64,000 nt of DNA from Azospirillum brasilense. Lineage in GTDB: Bacteria > Pseudomonadota > Alphaproteobacteria > Azospirillales > Azospirillaceae. A program made the translations under genes and the position numbers. The number at the start of each line of letters is the position of its first letter. The first letter of the stretch is position 1. The stretch lies in contig NZ_CP012915.1 of the NCBI RefSeq assembly GCF_001315015.1, positions 992,001 to 1,056,000 of the forward strand. The letters run 5' to 3'. The notes below the pieces were generated by a model that searched no databases, had not been told where the DNA came from, and worked only from the letters and a program-made list of their open reading frames with translations. Below, one piece after another: positions 10,701 through 16,609 of the stretch.

Positions 10701-10702
10701 AC
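4718..10702 (-). CDS. Triple-module TPR-glycosyltransferase (1994 aa)
   Basis: An unusually long protein built of three TPR-plus-GT modules: TPR about 1-510, GT about 540-810; TPR 815-1120, GT 1150-1410; TPR 1420-1690, GT 1715-1994. Each GT region repeats LLVWxEQGxGDE, PGLKxGIAWRS (or LRIGIAWRS), VxLQYGDC, IHRWxDL(D/N)LK and GELAGALGVPxWR, as in the double-module gene. The start is GTG 10702, overlapping the flbT stop by 4 bases (GTGA), so translation is probably coupled to flbT. FlmG-type enzymes glycosylate flagellin in Caulobacter; attachment of several sugars or sequential transfer by one polypeptide is my inference. A terminator follows at once. Three catalytic modules in one chain is the striking point. 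Confidence 0.85.
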   Translation of the reverse strand: MTEAEVQDWGGRSADELLTDAIARHRAGKLGEAWALYGRILSADPSHTDARHLSGIAAYQAGHPAQAAACFHATLATDPSFAPAYNSLGNLLADRSRPDDAARAYRRAIALQDGYAEALVNLGLLLQTQERIDDAIAAYEEALRADPGRTATRFDLAVLHRRRGRLDEAALGFYRVVQTQPDHGEAWRSLALVLRVLGHPDAELCLRRALSDDPTDREVARDLGTLLNERGDFAEAAAVLAPAVDADGGRDARLLFHLGSALQGNGRLADGIARYRQALSQDPLLAGAWNNLGVALLDLGNHAAAVMALRACLALRPTDAVAFNNMGTGLDGLDRPEEAAGVFRRALTVQPDYGKALNNLGNSQRAARRAEAAAALYRRALIVQPDYPDSYTNLGNVLKDWDDWDGALRLHRRAVRLAPRSAIALTTLGLALNVLGRNQEAEAAHRRALSIDAGHAEAYANLGMLQWQATRVAEAERTLRRALRIDPALAAARLNFALVSLATGNLQEGWDAYQDRFKAKEHQERTIAAPLWRNDGAAVRRLLVWREQGVGDELMFASCYPALADRVAAGRIAQVILECDHRLVSLFSRSFPWATVRKETAASDGTETLVPPDCDAHIAAGALPRLLRPDLASFPPRPWLVPDPERLAVWRERLAALGTGLRIGIAWRSQLMTTERKAAYITLEAFAPLFAIPGVVLVNLQYGDCEAEIAAAEVRFGVSIHRWGDLNLKDDFEGAAALTASLDLVIAPAVSTGELAGALGVPAWRIGARDWTQLGTGVRPWYATMRLFQPRPGETLAAVMVCIAQTLSNLARPVEGVTSRPPAAPVDVALVIAKAVTHYRAGALKEAEDHCRTVLDALPDHPVALHLLGILRLRQGDADDAVTVLALAVKADPDNASAHAALADACKATGRHNAALAAQRNAVLLRPDVAEHWLNRTALLRERDEGGEAEACARRSLRIRPSLGMAHTHLGHLLAEREDRAGGERSYRRALALAPSEVDVLVSLGALCLRADRPAEAERLLRRATLTAPGAAVAWSHRGSALDRLGRVEEAFACHSRAVDRAPEMAEAQANLAMHWARRQRPAEAIAAYHQAIRFNPALPTAHYNLSLLLLERGELRAGWAEHDWRFDTPQFRDQKRRFAARPWRGENISSARLLVWREQGVGDEILFSSCYPDLLRRAGHLVVECDRRLASLFARSLPGATVRPSTVEPRDVDVQIAAASLPRLLRSDWKRFPAQPWLVPEPGRLDRWRDRLAALGPGLKVGIAWRSQVMDGERRAAYVTLDAFAPLFALPGVVFVNLQYGDCAAEIAAAEARFGVTIHRWDDLDLKDDFEAAAALTANLDLVLTPAVSSGELAGALGVPVWRFGHRDWTQLGTGARPWFASMRLFQPRPGEGLEAVMDRMAATLRQLMPADEEPPSGGFQKGAPDDPDALLEAAAAHHRDGRLAEAAPLYERVLKVHADHPVALHLWGLLAHQSGDSAAGAARITRALDVLPAYGAAQSSLGTVLLALGRASEAVQRFRLVLALQPAAAAALTNLGNALEAAHDLTAAADAHRWATLADPGLAEAHDNWGAVLTRLGALGEAEGRHRQSLCLAPDRENGWLNLGVVLRRAGRLDEARRALVRALALAPAQGDGLANLGRLLRDVGETAVAERWCRRALAAEPEHPAASFNLGLMNLARGRLETGWAGYDARFRARELSGAARVVSVPAWEGEDPSGLRLLVWAEQGIGDEIMFASCLDELIERAAAVVVECDRRLMPLFARSFPRADWRPAPTDPEAPCAGIDRHVAMGSLPRWLRPRLERFPSRPSFLTAAPERAAHWRKRVETLGPGLKVGIAWRSGLMTAERRGAYAPLDAWGAVFALPGVVLVTLQYGDCTAEIAEAERRFGVTIHRWDDLDLKNDLEGVAALMTTLDLVITPASSVGELAGALGVPVWRFGPPGDWTALGAGARPWFPTMALIPAPPGEPASGALPTIGRRLAGLRPEAVPVVSTKP

Positions 10703-11124
10703 GGCGCCGGATCGACCCCTGGGTTTTCCGACGCGCCCTCGACGCTGGGCGCGGTCTCGGACCCGCCTTTGAACATTTTCCGGCAGATTTTCAGAGCGCG
10801 GTAGTGGTTGCGCGCCTCGACCAGCCGTTCAATCTCATTCAGGTCTTCGCTGCAATCCGGCCGGGCGTCGCGCGTCTCCGCCAATATGGCGGCGAAGCGC
10901 TGCAGGTTGAGCACCGCATCTTCCGGGAAGATGTAGATGAGCTGGATGACGAAGTAGAGTTTTTTCTCGATACAATCGATCTGCTCTTCCTTCAACACCT
11001 CGCGCCCACGAAGGAAGTTGGCGGTGTTGTAAAGAAAGAACGAGCCGGGACGATCACCGGCCCCGATGACCGCGCCGTTGATGATGACCTTTTCATTGGG
11101 GCGGAGAACGAACTTCAGAGGCAT
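10699..11124 (-). CDS. flbT: Flagellin mRNA regulator FlbT
   Basis: 141 residues matching FlbT: MPLKFVLRPNEKVIINGAVI at the N-terminus, then LYNTANFLRGREVL and KLYFVIQLIYIFPED. FlbT is an alphaproteobacterial post-transcriptional regulator; in Caulobacter it binds the 5' leader of flagellin mRNA and promotes its decay when export is incomplete. It lies downstream of the flagellin gene on the same strand but behind a terminator, so it probably has its own promoter or depends on read-through. The stop overlaps the start of the triple TPR-GT gene. The usual partner flaF is not seen nearby. No strong ribosome site precedes ATG 11124. Confidence 0.93.
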   Translation of the reverse strand: MPLKFVLRPNEKVIINGAVIGAGDRPGSFFLYNTANFLRGREVLKEEQIDCIEKKLYFVIQLIYIFPEDAVLNLQRFAAILAETRDARPDCSEDLNEIERLVEARNHYRALKICRKMFKGGSETAPSVEGASENPGVDPAP

Positions 11125-11200
11125 GAAACGGACCCGGTCCTTGTCTCGGCGGCGCGCGGAAGCGGGAAGCGCTTGCCGGAAGGCGCCGCACCAAATGAAA

Positions 11201-11226
11201 CGGGCGGCGGCTTGCGCCGCCGCCCG
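11201..11226 (-). terminator. Intrinsic terminator of the flagellin gene
   Basis: CGGGCGGCGGC (11201-11211) and GCCGCCGCCCG (11216-11226) form a perfect 11-bp stem with a 4-base loop. On the minus strand it is followed by TTTCATTT. It begins about 30 bases after the flagellin stop. Confidence 0.8.
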
Positions 11227-11256
11227 CCGGGCGTGATCCTACCCGAAGTCTCAGGC

Positions 11257-13122
11257 TTAGAACAGACGCAGGATCGACTGCTGCGACTGGTTGGCCAGCG
11301 AGAGGGCGATGGTGCCGAGCTGCTGACGGGTCTGCAGCATCAGCAGGTTGGCGCCTTCCTCGTTCTGGTCGGCCAGCGTCAGCTTGCTCGCGCCTTCCGT
11401 CAGCACGTCGCTGAACTCCTTGGTGAAGTTCTCACGGGTCGTGATGACGTTCAGATTGGTCGACAGCGTCTGCGAGGCCGAACGCAGGTTCTGCTTCGCA
11501 TAGTCGATGCTGGCAACCGCCTTGTCGATGTCGGCGCGGTCGGTCCAGTCGTTCTGCGCATAGTCCAGACGCAGGCCCTGGCCGCTAGTGGTCAGGTTCT
11601 GCGACTTCACCGTGATCGCGTTGGTGTTGCGCTCGTTGAGCTGCACCGTCAGATCGTTCGCGGTGTTGGCGTCGGTCACCTGCACCGAGACCAGATTGGC
11701 CGCCGAGTTGGCCGCCGCCGCCTGCTTGATGTTCTTCTGATCGACGTTGAAGCGCACCGTGCCGGTGTCGAACGCGTAGGCGTTCTCGCCGTCCGACAGC
11801 TTGCCCTCGCCGCGCTTGGACATGCCGTCGCGGGTCACCGTGGCGCCGCTCAGGTTGCTGACCGAGATCTGGATGTCGACCTTCTTCTCGATGCTCGAGA
11901 CGCCGTTGCCGGCGTTGGCGGCCTGCTCCAGCAGCTTGCGGTCCACCGTGAAGGACACCACCGTGCCCGACGCGAAGCTCTCGGAGATGCGCTTGGTCAG
12001 GGCGTTCTCGGCCGTGGCCTTGACGGTCATCTCGCGGGCGGCGTTGGTCGTCGTCGCACCGGACAGCGTGATCGTGCCGGTCGTGCTGACCGTGACGGTC
12101 TGGACGTCCTTGCCGCTGAGGCGGCCGTTGGCGCCCAGCGCGCTGTTGATCGACGCCTTGAGCTGGTTGGCGATGTTGTTGCGGGCGTTCTGGCCCGTCG
12201 CCACGTCGCCGGCGGTCGCGGTGTAGGTGAAGGTCTGGTCTTCGACGGTGATGGTGAAGCTGTCGCCGGCTTCGACCGTTCCGCCCAGCGTCACCTGGGT
12301 GATCTGCGCGGTGCCCGTCTTGGCCGCCGTCGTCGTGTTGGCGGCTATGGTCTGGCTGTTGTCGAAGTAGGTGACCGTGCGCGACTCGTTGCCGTCCGTG
12401 ACGATGAAGGACCGCTCGCGGCCCGACGCGCCGCGGACCTCGATCTGCACGTCGGAGAAGCTGCCCGCCGACGTCGACATCGTGCCGGACAGCTTCAGGC
12501 CGACCAGGCCGTGGGCCATTTCGGCGCTGTTGATCTCGCCGGCGGCGCCTTCGATGGAGCCGTCGCCCTTGACGCGCACCGTGTAGGTGTCGGCCGACAC
12601 CACGTTGGTGACGCGGGCGTTCTCGATGCCCTGGATCGTGTTGACGGCGCGGCGCGATTCGCTGGTGGAGTCCATGCGCAGACCGTTGCCGGCCAGCAGG
12701 TTCTTACCACCATAGGCGGAGTCACCGGCCAGCTTGTCGATCTGTTCCTTCAGCGCGTTGAACTGCGAGGCCAGCGTCTTGCGGGTGGCGACGGAGCCGG
12801 CGTCGGTGCCCAGAGCGGAATAGGCGGCGGTGGTCAGGCCGCGCGCCTGCTCGATCATGTCGTCGATCGAGCTCAAGCCCTTGTCGGCGGCCTTGATGGT
12901 GCTGATGGCCTGGCCCATCGTGTCCTTCAGCGCGCTCAGGTCGCCCGCACGCTGGGTCAGACCCTTCGCCGCGAAGAACGAAGTCGGGCCGTCGAGGGCC
13001 GTGTTGATCTTGTTGCCGGTCGAGAGGATGTTCTGCTTCTTCGCGATCGAGTCCTGCACGCCCTGCAATTGCAGCAGGTTCGTACGCATCGAAGACGAGA
13101 GGGAAATGTCGCTGCCAGCCAT
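11257..13122 (-). CDS. Flagellin, large (621 aa)
   Basis: Flagellar filament protein with conserved ends and a long variable centre. The N-terminal domain (residues 1-about 160) has SSMRTNLLQLQ, NILSTGNKINTALDGP and the D0/D1 helices; the C-terminal domain (about 530-621) ends in LANQSQQSILRLF. The middle 350 residues are rich in Ser, Thr, Asn and Gly and are the plausible O-glycosylation target. I start at ATG 13122, with AAAGGAG 8 bases upstream; GTG 13131 overlaps that ribosome site. Many flagellins are about 280-500 residues, so this is long. It has a sigma54-type promoter, a leader with hairpins and its own terminator. Next to FlmG-like and Pse genes it is the likely acceptor. Confidence 0.95.
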   Translation of the reverse strand: MAGSDISLSSSMRTNLLQLQGVQDSIAKKQNILSTGNKINTALDGPTSFFAAKGLTQRAGDLSALKDTMGQAISTIKAADKGLSSIDDMIEQARGLTTAAYSALGTDAGSVATRKTLASQFNALKEQIDKLAGDSAYGGKNLLAGNGLRMDSTSESRRAVNTIQGIENARVTNVVSADTYTVRVKGDGSIEGAAGEINSAEMAHGLVGLKLSGTMSTSAGSFSDVQIEVRGASGRERSFIVTDGNESRTVTYFDNSQTIAANTTTAAKTGTAQITQVTLGGTVEAGDSFTITVEDQTFTYTATAGDVATGQNARNNIANQLKASINSALGANGRLSGKDVQTVTVSTTGTITLSGATTTNAAREMTVKATAENALTKRISESFASGTVVSFTVDRKLLEQAANAGNGVSSIEKKVDIQISVSNLSGATVTRDGMSKRGEGKLSDGENAYAFDTGTVRFNVDQKNIKQAAAANSAANLVSVQVTDANTANDLTVQLNERNTNAITVKSQNLTTSGQGLRLDYAQNDWTDRADIDKAVASIDYAKQNLRSASQTLSTNLNVITTRENFTKEFSDVLTEGASKLTLADQNEEGANLLMLQTRQQLGTIALSLANQSQQSILRLF

Positions 13123-13174
13123 GGAAGTCACTCCTTTTGGAGGATGTCAGTCCGTACGACGGTGCGCGCACGGA

Positions 13175-13191
13175 GAGGGACTAATTCCCTC
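13175..13191 (-). promoter_or_regulatory. Hairpins in the flagellin mRNA leader
   Basis: Close to the predicted transcript start the leader contains GAGGGA-ATTAG-TCCCTC, a perfect 6-bp stem with a 5-base loop. Further down, the 10-bp palindrome GTGCGCGCAC follows, and next to the start codon CTCC-AAAA-GGAG could fold over the ribosome site. FlbT of Caulobacter acts on a flagellin leader, so these are candidate contact sites; binding is inference. Confidence 0.45.
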
Positions 13192-13204
13192 GGGCTAGCA
13201 GTAG

Positions 13205-13219
13205 GCAAAAAATGGGCCA
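13205..13219 (-). promoter_or_regulatory. Sigma54-type promoter of flagellin
   Basis: On the minus strand TGGCCC-ATTTT-TTGC gives the exact GG-N10-GC spacing of a sigma54 -24/-12 promoter. One base of the TGGCAC block differs. Transcription would start near 13193, giving a leader of about 70 bases before ATG 13122. Sigma54 control of late flagellar genes is known in Caulobacter. Confidence 0.65.
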
Positions 13220-13240
13220 GATCGAATTTGCCGCCCAGGC

Positions 13241-13360
13241 GAGGCAATTCCTGCCTCCGGGCAAATCAGGACTCGGCAACTTTTGCCGGGTGCCCGGCAA
13301 AAGTTGCCTCCCGCCCGGCACCGTTTGCCGGTTGCGCTTCCGACCCGGCAGATTCTGCCG
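13241..13360. promoter_or_regulatory. Array of five palindromic sites, candidate FlbD enhancer
   Basis: Five copies of GGCA-N5-TGCC begin at 13243, 13275, 13296, 13317 and 13347. Copies 2, 3, 4 and 5 extend to CGGCA-N5-TGCC(G); copies 2 and 3 together form a perfect 16-bp inverted repeat (13275-13290/13293-13308). Spacings are 32, 21, 21 and 30 bases, close to whole helical turns. Their centres lie about 55-160 bases upstream of the predicted flagellin start, where sigma54 activators bind. The motif resembles the Caulobacter ftr element bound by FlbD as I know it. Part of the array is inside the KAS III gene ending at 13266. Confidence 0.6.
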
Positions 13361-14378
13361 GGCTTGCAGGGAGCACCATCACCTCGCAGACGGCGAGTGG
13401 GCCGGCGGTCAGCGTCACGCTTCCCCAGGACCAGCCGACGCCGAAACCCGACAGGACGAGGCGCAACGGACCGCCACACAGCGCCGCACCCAATTCGGAG
13501 GCCAGCGCCAGGGGAATGGAGGCGGAACTGGTGTTGCCGAATTCGCTGAGTCCGATCACCGTCTGGTCAGGCGTGGCGCCGAGCTTCTGCGCAAGGTGGC
13601 GGATCATCTGGGCGTTGGCCTGATGCAGGACCAGCCGGTCCACCGTCTCCATCGCCCAGCCGGCCCGTTCCAGAACGGCGCGGATGTTCCCAGGCACTTC
13701 CCGCAGGGTGAAGGCGAAGACCTGCGTGCCGTCCATGAACAGGTGCGCGGGCTCGCCGGGCCGCCGCAGACCACCGCCGGGGACGGCAAGATAGGGAGCG
13801 CCCGCGCCGTCGCTGCCCAGCGCGAAGACCATGGGTGCCGCCCCCTCCTCCGCCACCAGCGCCGTCGCCGTGGCAGCGTCGCCGAACAGAGGCGCCACGG
13901 TGCGGTCGTCGGGGTCGAGCACGCGCGATGTCGTGTCTCCCGCGATCAACAACGCGCGCCGCCCGCCCGCCGCCTTCAGCATCGCCGATGCCGTCCACAG
14001 GCCGTGGACGTAGCCCGAGCAGCCGAGCGTCAGATCGAGCACCGCCGCCCCCTTGCCCAGCCCCAACCGATGGTGGAGCCGATAGCCCGAGGCCGGCAGG
14101 ATGTGGTCGTGGGTTTGGGTGACCATGACCAGCAGGTCGACGCTGTCCGCCGCCCAGCCCAGCCGGTCCAGCAGGCGACGCGCCGCCGCCTCCCCCAGAT
14201 CGGAGGTGCATTGATGGGAGGGCACGAGATGGCGGGCTTCGATGCCCGTCGCCTTGGCGATCCGACGGGCGGCGTCCTCGCCGAAGCGGACGGCCAGATC
14301 CTCCACCGTCTCGCGCCGCTCCGGAACACAGGCGACGAGGCCGGTCAGGGCGACGCCCTCGATCACGCTGGCCACCAT
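13266..14378 (-). CDS. 3-oxoacyl-ACP synthase III (FabH-like)
   Basis: 370-residue thiolase-fold condensing enzyme. The KAS III triad is present: Cys120 in LTLGCSGY, His252 in VLHQANAQM, Asn282 in FGNTSSASIP. FabH-type enzymes join an acyl-CoA or acyl-ACP to malonyl-ACP. Here it is the last gene of the acyl/Pse cluster, 16 bases after the SDR, so it likely elongates a special acyl chain rather than serving general lipid synthesis. A close paralog lies at 26632. The last 35-45 residues, after the GFGVGWSWGSVTL end typical of the family, are translated from the palindromic enhancer array and look like an added tail. Confidence 0.88.
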   Translation of the reverse strand: MVASVIEGVALTGLVACVPERRETVEDLAVRFGEDAARRIAKATGIEARHLVPSHQCTSDLGEAAARRLLDRLGWAADSVDLLVMVTQTHDHILPASGYRLHHRLGLGKGAAVLDLTLGCSGYVHGLWTASAMLKAAGGRRALLIAGDTTSRVLDPDDRTVAPLFGDAATATALVAEEGAAPMVFALGSDGAGAPYLAVPGGGLRRPGEPAHLFMDGTQVFAFTLREVPGNIRAVLERAGWAMETVDRLVLHQANAQMIRHLAQKLGATPDQTVIGLSEFGNTSSASIPLALASELGAALCGGPLRLVLSGFGVGWSWGSVTLTAGPLAVCEVMVLPASPAESAGSEAQPANGAGREATFAGHPAKVAES

Positions 14379-14394
14379 GGGGCGTCTCCTTCCG

Positions 14395-15126
14395 TCAGCC
14401 GGTGATGCCGCCGTCCACGACGATGGTCTGGCCGGTCATGAAGCCCGCCCCATCACCCAGCAGGAAGCGGACCACCGGCACCACGTCGGCCACCTCGCCC
14501 AGCCGGCCCAGCGGCGTGCGCCGCACGATCTGGTCGCGCTGCCTCTGGGCCAGCGTGCCGGACATCTCGGTGGCGAGATAGCCGGGCGCAACCGAGTTGA
14601 CGGTGACCTGGAGCCGCCCGACCTCGCGCGCCAGCGCGCGGGTCAGCCCGTCCAGCCCCGCCTTCGACGCCGAATAGGCGGACAGTCCGTTGTAGCCCCG
14701 CTGCCCGATGATCGACGAGATGTTGACGATCCGCCCCGGCCCCCGCGTCACCAGCTTGGCGCGCAGGAAGGCGCGGGCGACCTGGATGGCGCCGGTCAGG
14801 TTGACCTGGATGACCTCCTCGACGTCGATCTCGGGAAAGGTCGCCAGCACCCCTTCGCGCGCGATGCCGGCGTTGTTGACCAGCCCCCAGAGCGGCGACG
14901 CGCCGCCCCAGTCCAGCGCGGCGTCCATGAAGGCCCGCACCTCCTCCCCATCGCCGATGCGGCAGGGCTTCCAGAACAGGTCCGCCCCGGCCAACCGCTC
15001 CAGCGCCGCGCTCGGCGCGCGGCTGCAGGTGGAGACGCGGTAGCCCTCGGCCAGCAGCGCCTCGACGATCCCCAACCCCAGCCCGCGGCTGCCGCCGGTG
15101 ACGATGACATGCCGTTTGCCGCTCAT
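14395..15126 (-). CDS. SDR, 3-oxoacyl-ACP reductase (FabG-like)
   Basis: 243 residues with a Rossmann TGGSRGLGLG motif (10-19), NNAG (84-87), and the catalytic Ser138, Tyr151, Lys155 set (YSASK). The end (GQTIVVDGGITG) is typical of FabG-like enzymes that reduce 3-ketoacyl thioesters with NADPH. It follows the AMP-ligase with a 4-base ATGA overlap and precedes a KAS III, suggesting that the cluster makes a 3-hydroxyacyl group on a dedicated carrier protein. Exact substrate is not readable from sequence. Confidence 0.88.
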   Translation of the reverse strand: MSGKRHVIVTGGSRGLGLGIVEALLAEGYRVSTCSRAPSAALERLAGADLFWKPCRIGDGEEVRAFMDAALDWGGASPLWGLVNNAGIAREGVLATFPEIDVEEVIQVNLTGAIQVARAFLRAKLVTRGPGRIVNISSIIGQRGYNGLSAYSASKAGLDGLTRALAREVGRLQVTVNSVAPGYLATEMSGTLAQRQRDQIVRRTPLGRLGEVADVVPVVRFLLGDGAGFMTGQTIVVDGGITG

Positions 15127-16319
15127 GCCGTTCCCTTCCGCGTCTTCTTGCCCGCCGCCCCCAGGGCGATGCTCCCGGTCATGGTCACCAGACGGGGGCG
15201 CGCCGCGGGCGGCAGATCGGCCACCGCCGAGCGGATCGCGGCGCGCAAGGCGGCCTCATCCACCTCCGGCGCCGGAACCACCAGAGCGGTCAGGATATGG
15301 CCGGTCACCGGGTTGGCCGCCGCCTGAACCAGGGCGTCCCGCACGCCCGGCACGTCCAGCAGCACCTGCTCCACCGCCTCCGGGGAGACCTTCACACCGC
15401 CGACATTGATCCGCCCGTCGATCCGCCCGGCGAACAGCGCGCGGTCGCCACGCAATTCCACAAAGTCCCCGGTGGACAGCCAGCCATCCCCATGGCCGAG
15501 CATCGCGCGGGGGCTGTTCACCTCCAGCACGCCGTCGTTCAGGCGCAGGCCCACCCCGTCGATGCCGCCGTCCAGCCAGGCGGCGGGAAATCCGGCCTGC
15601 CCATCGCCCACCGCGAACAGGGCTCCCGCTTCCGTCGAGGCGTAGATGTGCCGAAGCTTCGCGGTCGGGAAGCGCTCCGCCAACCGGTCGAGCAGCGGTT
15701 GGTCGGCCACCTCCCCGCCCAGCGTGACGGCGGCCAGCGGCGGCGCCACGCCGTCGAGCGACAGCAGGAAGGAGCGCCAGAAGCTGGGCGTCGCGCTGAT
15801 GTGAGTCACCGCGTTCCTCACAGCGAGGCGCGCCAGTTCCCCCGCACCGACACCGGGCGCCGACACCAGCGTCGCCCCCGCCGCCAGAGCCGTCAGGATG
15901 ACCTGAAGCCCGGCGAAGGCCGCCGGTTCATAGGCCAGCAGCCAGCGCGCGCTCGGATCGGCAGCACCGCGCAGCCGTCCGCGCAGGCGCTGGAAGTTGT
16001 GCCGGATCAGCTTCGGCGTGCCCGTGGTGCCAGAGGTTTCCAGCAACACCGCAAAGCCCGGCCCGTTGGGCTTGGCATCCGTCTCCACAGAGGTGCGGCG
16101 CGACAAATGCAGTTCCACCTCGGCCCGTTCGGCGGCGACAAGGGCGGCGACAAGGGCCGGCACGCCCTGCGGCGGCAGGACCGCTCGCGTCCCCATAGCC
16201 CGGAACGCCGCTTCGAAAGCGTCGGCCTGTGAGGCGATCTCCGCCCAGCCGACGCTTCGCTCCGCCTCGATCAGGCGAATGCCGGGATGCAGCCAGGAGG
16301 GCGGTGGCGGCGGGCTCAT
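15123..16319 (-). CDS. AMP-dependent acyl ligase (ANL family)
   Basis: 398 residues, short for the family (usually 500 or more), but the core motifs are present: TSGTTGTPK (95-103), YASTEAG, STGD, GRIDGRINVGGVKVSP and a C-terminal Lys in GAAGKKTRK. ANL enzymes activate a carboxylic acid as acyl-AMP and pass it to CoA or a carrier protein. Start ATG 16319 overlaps the stop of the acyl carrier protein gene (ATGA), which makes that carrier the likely acceptor. The N-terminal region is abbreviated, as in ligases that load ACPs in small pathways. Confidence 0.85.
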   Translation of the reverse strand: MSPPPPPSWLHPGIRLIEAERSVGWAEIASQADAFEAAFRAMGTRAVLPPQGVPALVAALVAAERAEVELHLSRRTSVETDAKPNGPGFAVLLETSGTTGTPKLIRHNFQRLRGRLRGAADPSARWLLAYEPAAFAGLQVILTALAAGATLVSAPGVGAGELARLAVRNAVTHISATPSFWRSFLLSLDGVAPPLAAVTLGGEVADQPLLDRLAERFPTAKLRHIYASTEAGALFAVGDGQAGFPAAWLDGGIDGVGLRLNDGVLEVNSPRAMLGHGDGWLSTGDFVELRGDRALFAGRIDGRINVGGVKVSPEAVEQVLLDVPGVRDALVQAAANPVTGHILTALVVPAPEVDEAALRAAIRSAVADLPPAARPRLVTMTGSIALGAAGKKTRKGTA

Positions 16320-16609
16320 GAGGACCCGGCGGACACGTCCGGACAGTGGAGGGCCGGACAGTGGAGGGCCGAACGGTAGAGGGCCGCCAGTTCCCCGACC
16401 GTGTTGAACTGGACAAATCCTGCGCGAAAGGGATCCTGACCGGTGCGCTGCTCCAGCACCACCAGCAGCGTGGCAAGGTCGAGGGAGTCGATCGGCAGAT
16501 CCCCGCCGAGAAAACGGGTGTCCGGATCAAGCGCCGGCAGGGTCTCCCCCTTGTCGGCGGCGATGCGGGCAAGCTCTTCGGCGATCAGCGCGAACATGGA
16601 ATTGGTCAT
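16316..16609 (-). CDS. Acyl carrier protein 1
   Basis: 97 residues with the phosphopantetheine site in LPIDSLDLATLLV (Ser of DSL). ACPs hold growing acyl chains as thioesters. I start at ATG 16609, overlapping the hydrolase stop as ATGA; ATG 16621 is a less likely option. The C-terminus carries a micro-duplication reading ALYRS-ALHCP-ALHCP (see repeat at 16341). Its position between hydrolase and ligase with 4-base overlaps on both sides argues for one co-translated unit. Confidence 0.88.
   Translation of the reverse strand: MTNSMFALIAEELARIAADKGETLPALDPDTRFLGGDLPIDSLDLATLLVVLEQRTGQDPFRAGFVQFNTVGELAALYRSALHCPALHCPDVSAGSS
16341..16385 (-). repeat. 15-bp tandem repeat at the end of the ACP gene
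   Basis: Two exact copies of GGACAGTGGAGGGCC (16341-16355, 16356-16370) and one degenerate copy (16371-16385). The frame is kept, so the ACP tail gains ALHCP units with extra Cys residues. This looks like slippage and could vary in copy number. Confidence 0.8.

Noticed and set aside
10483..13623. A long rightward frame opposite flbT and flagellin
   Set aside because: The leftward genes are unmistakable; this frame is antisense low-complexity sequence.
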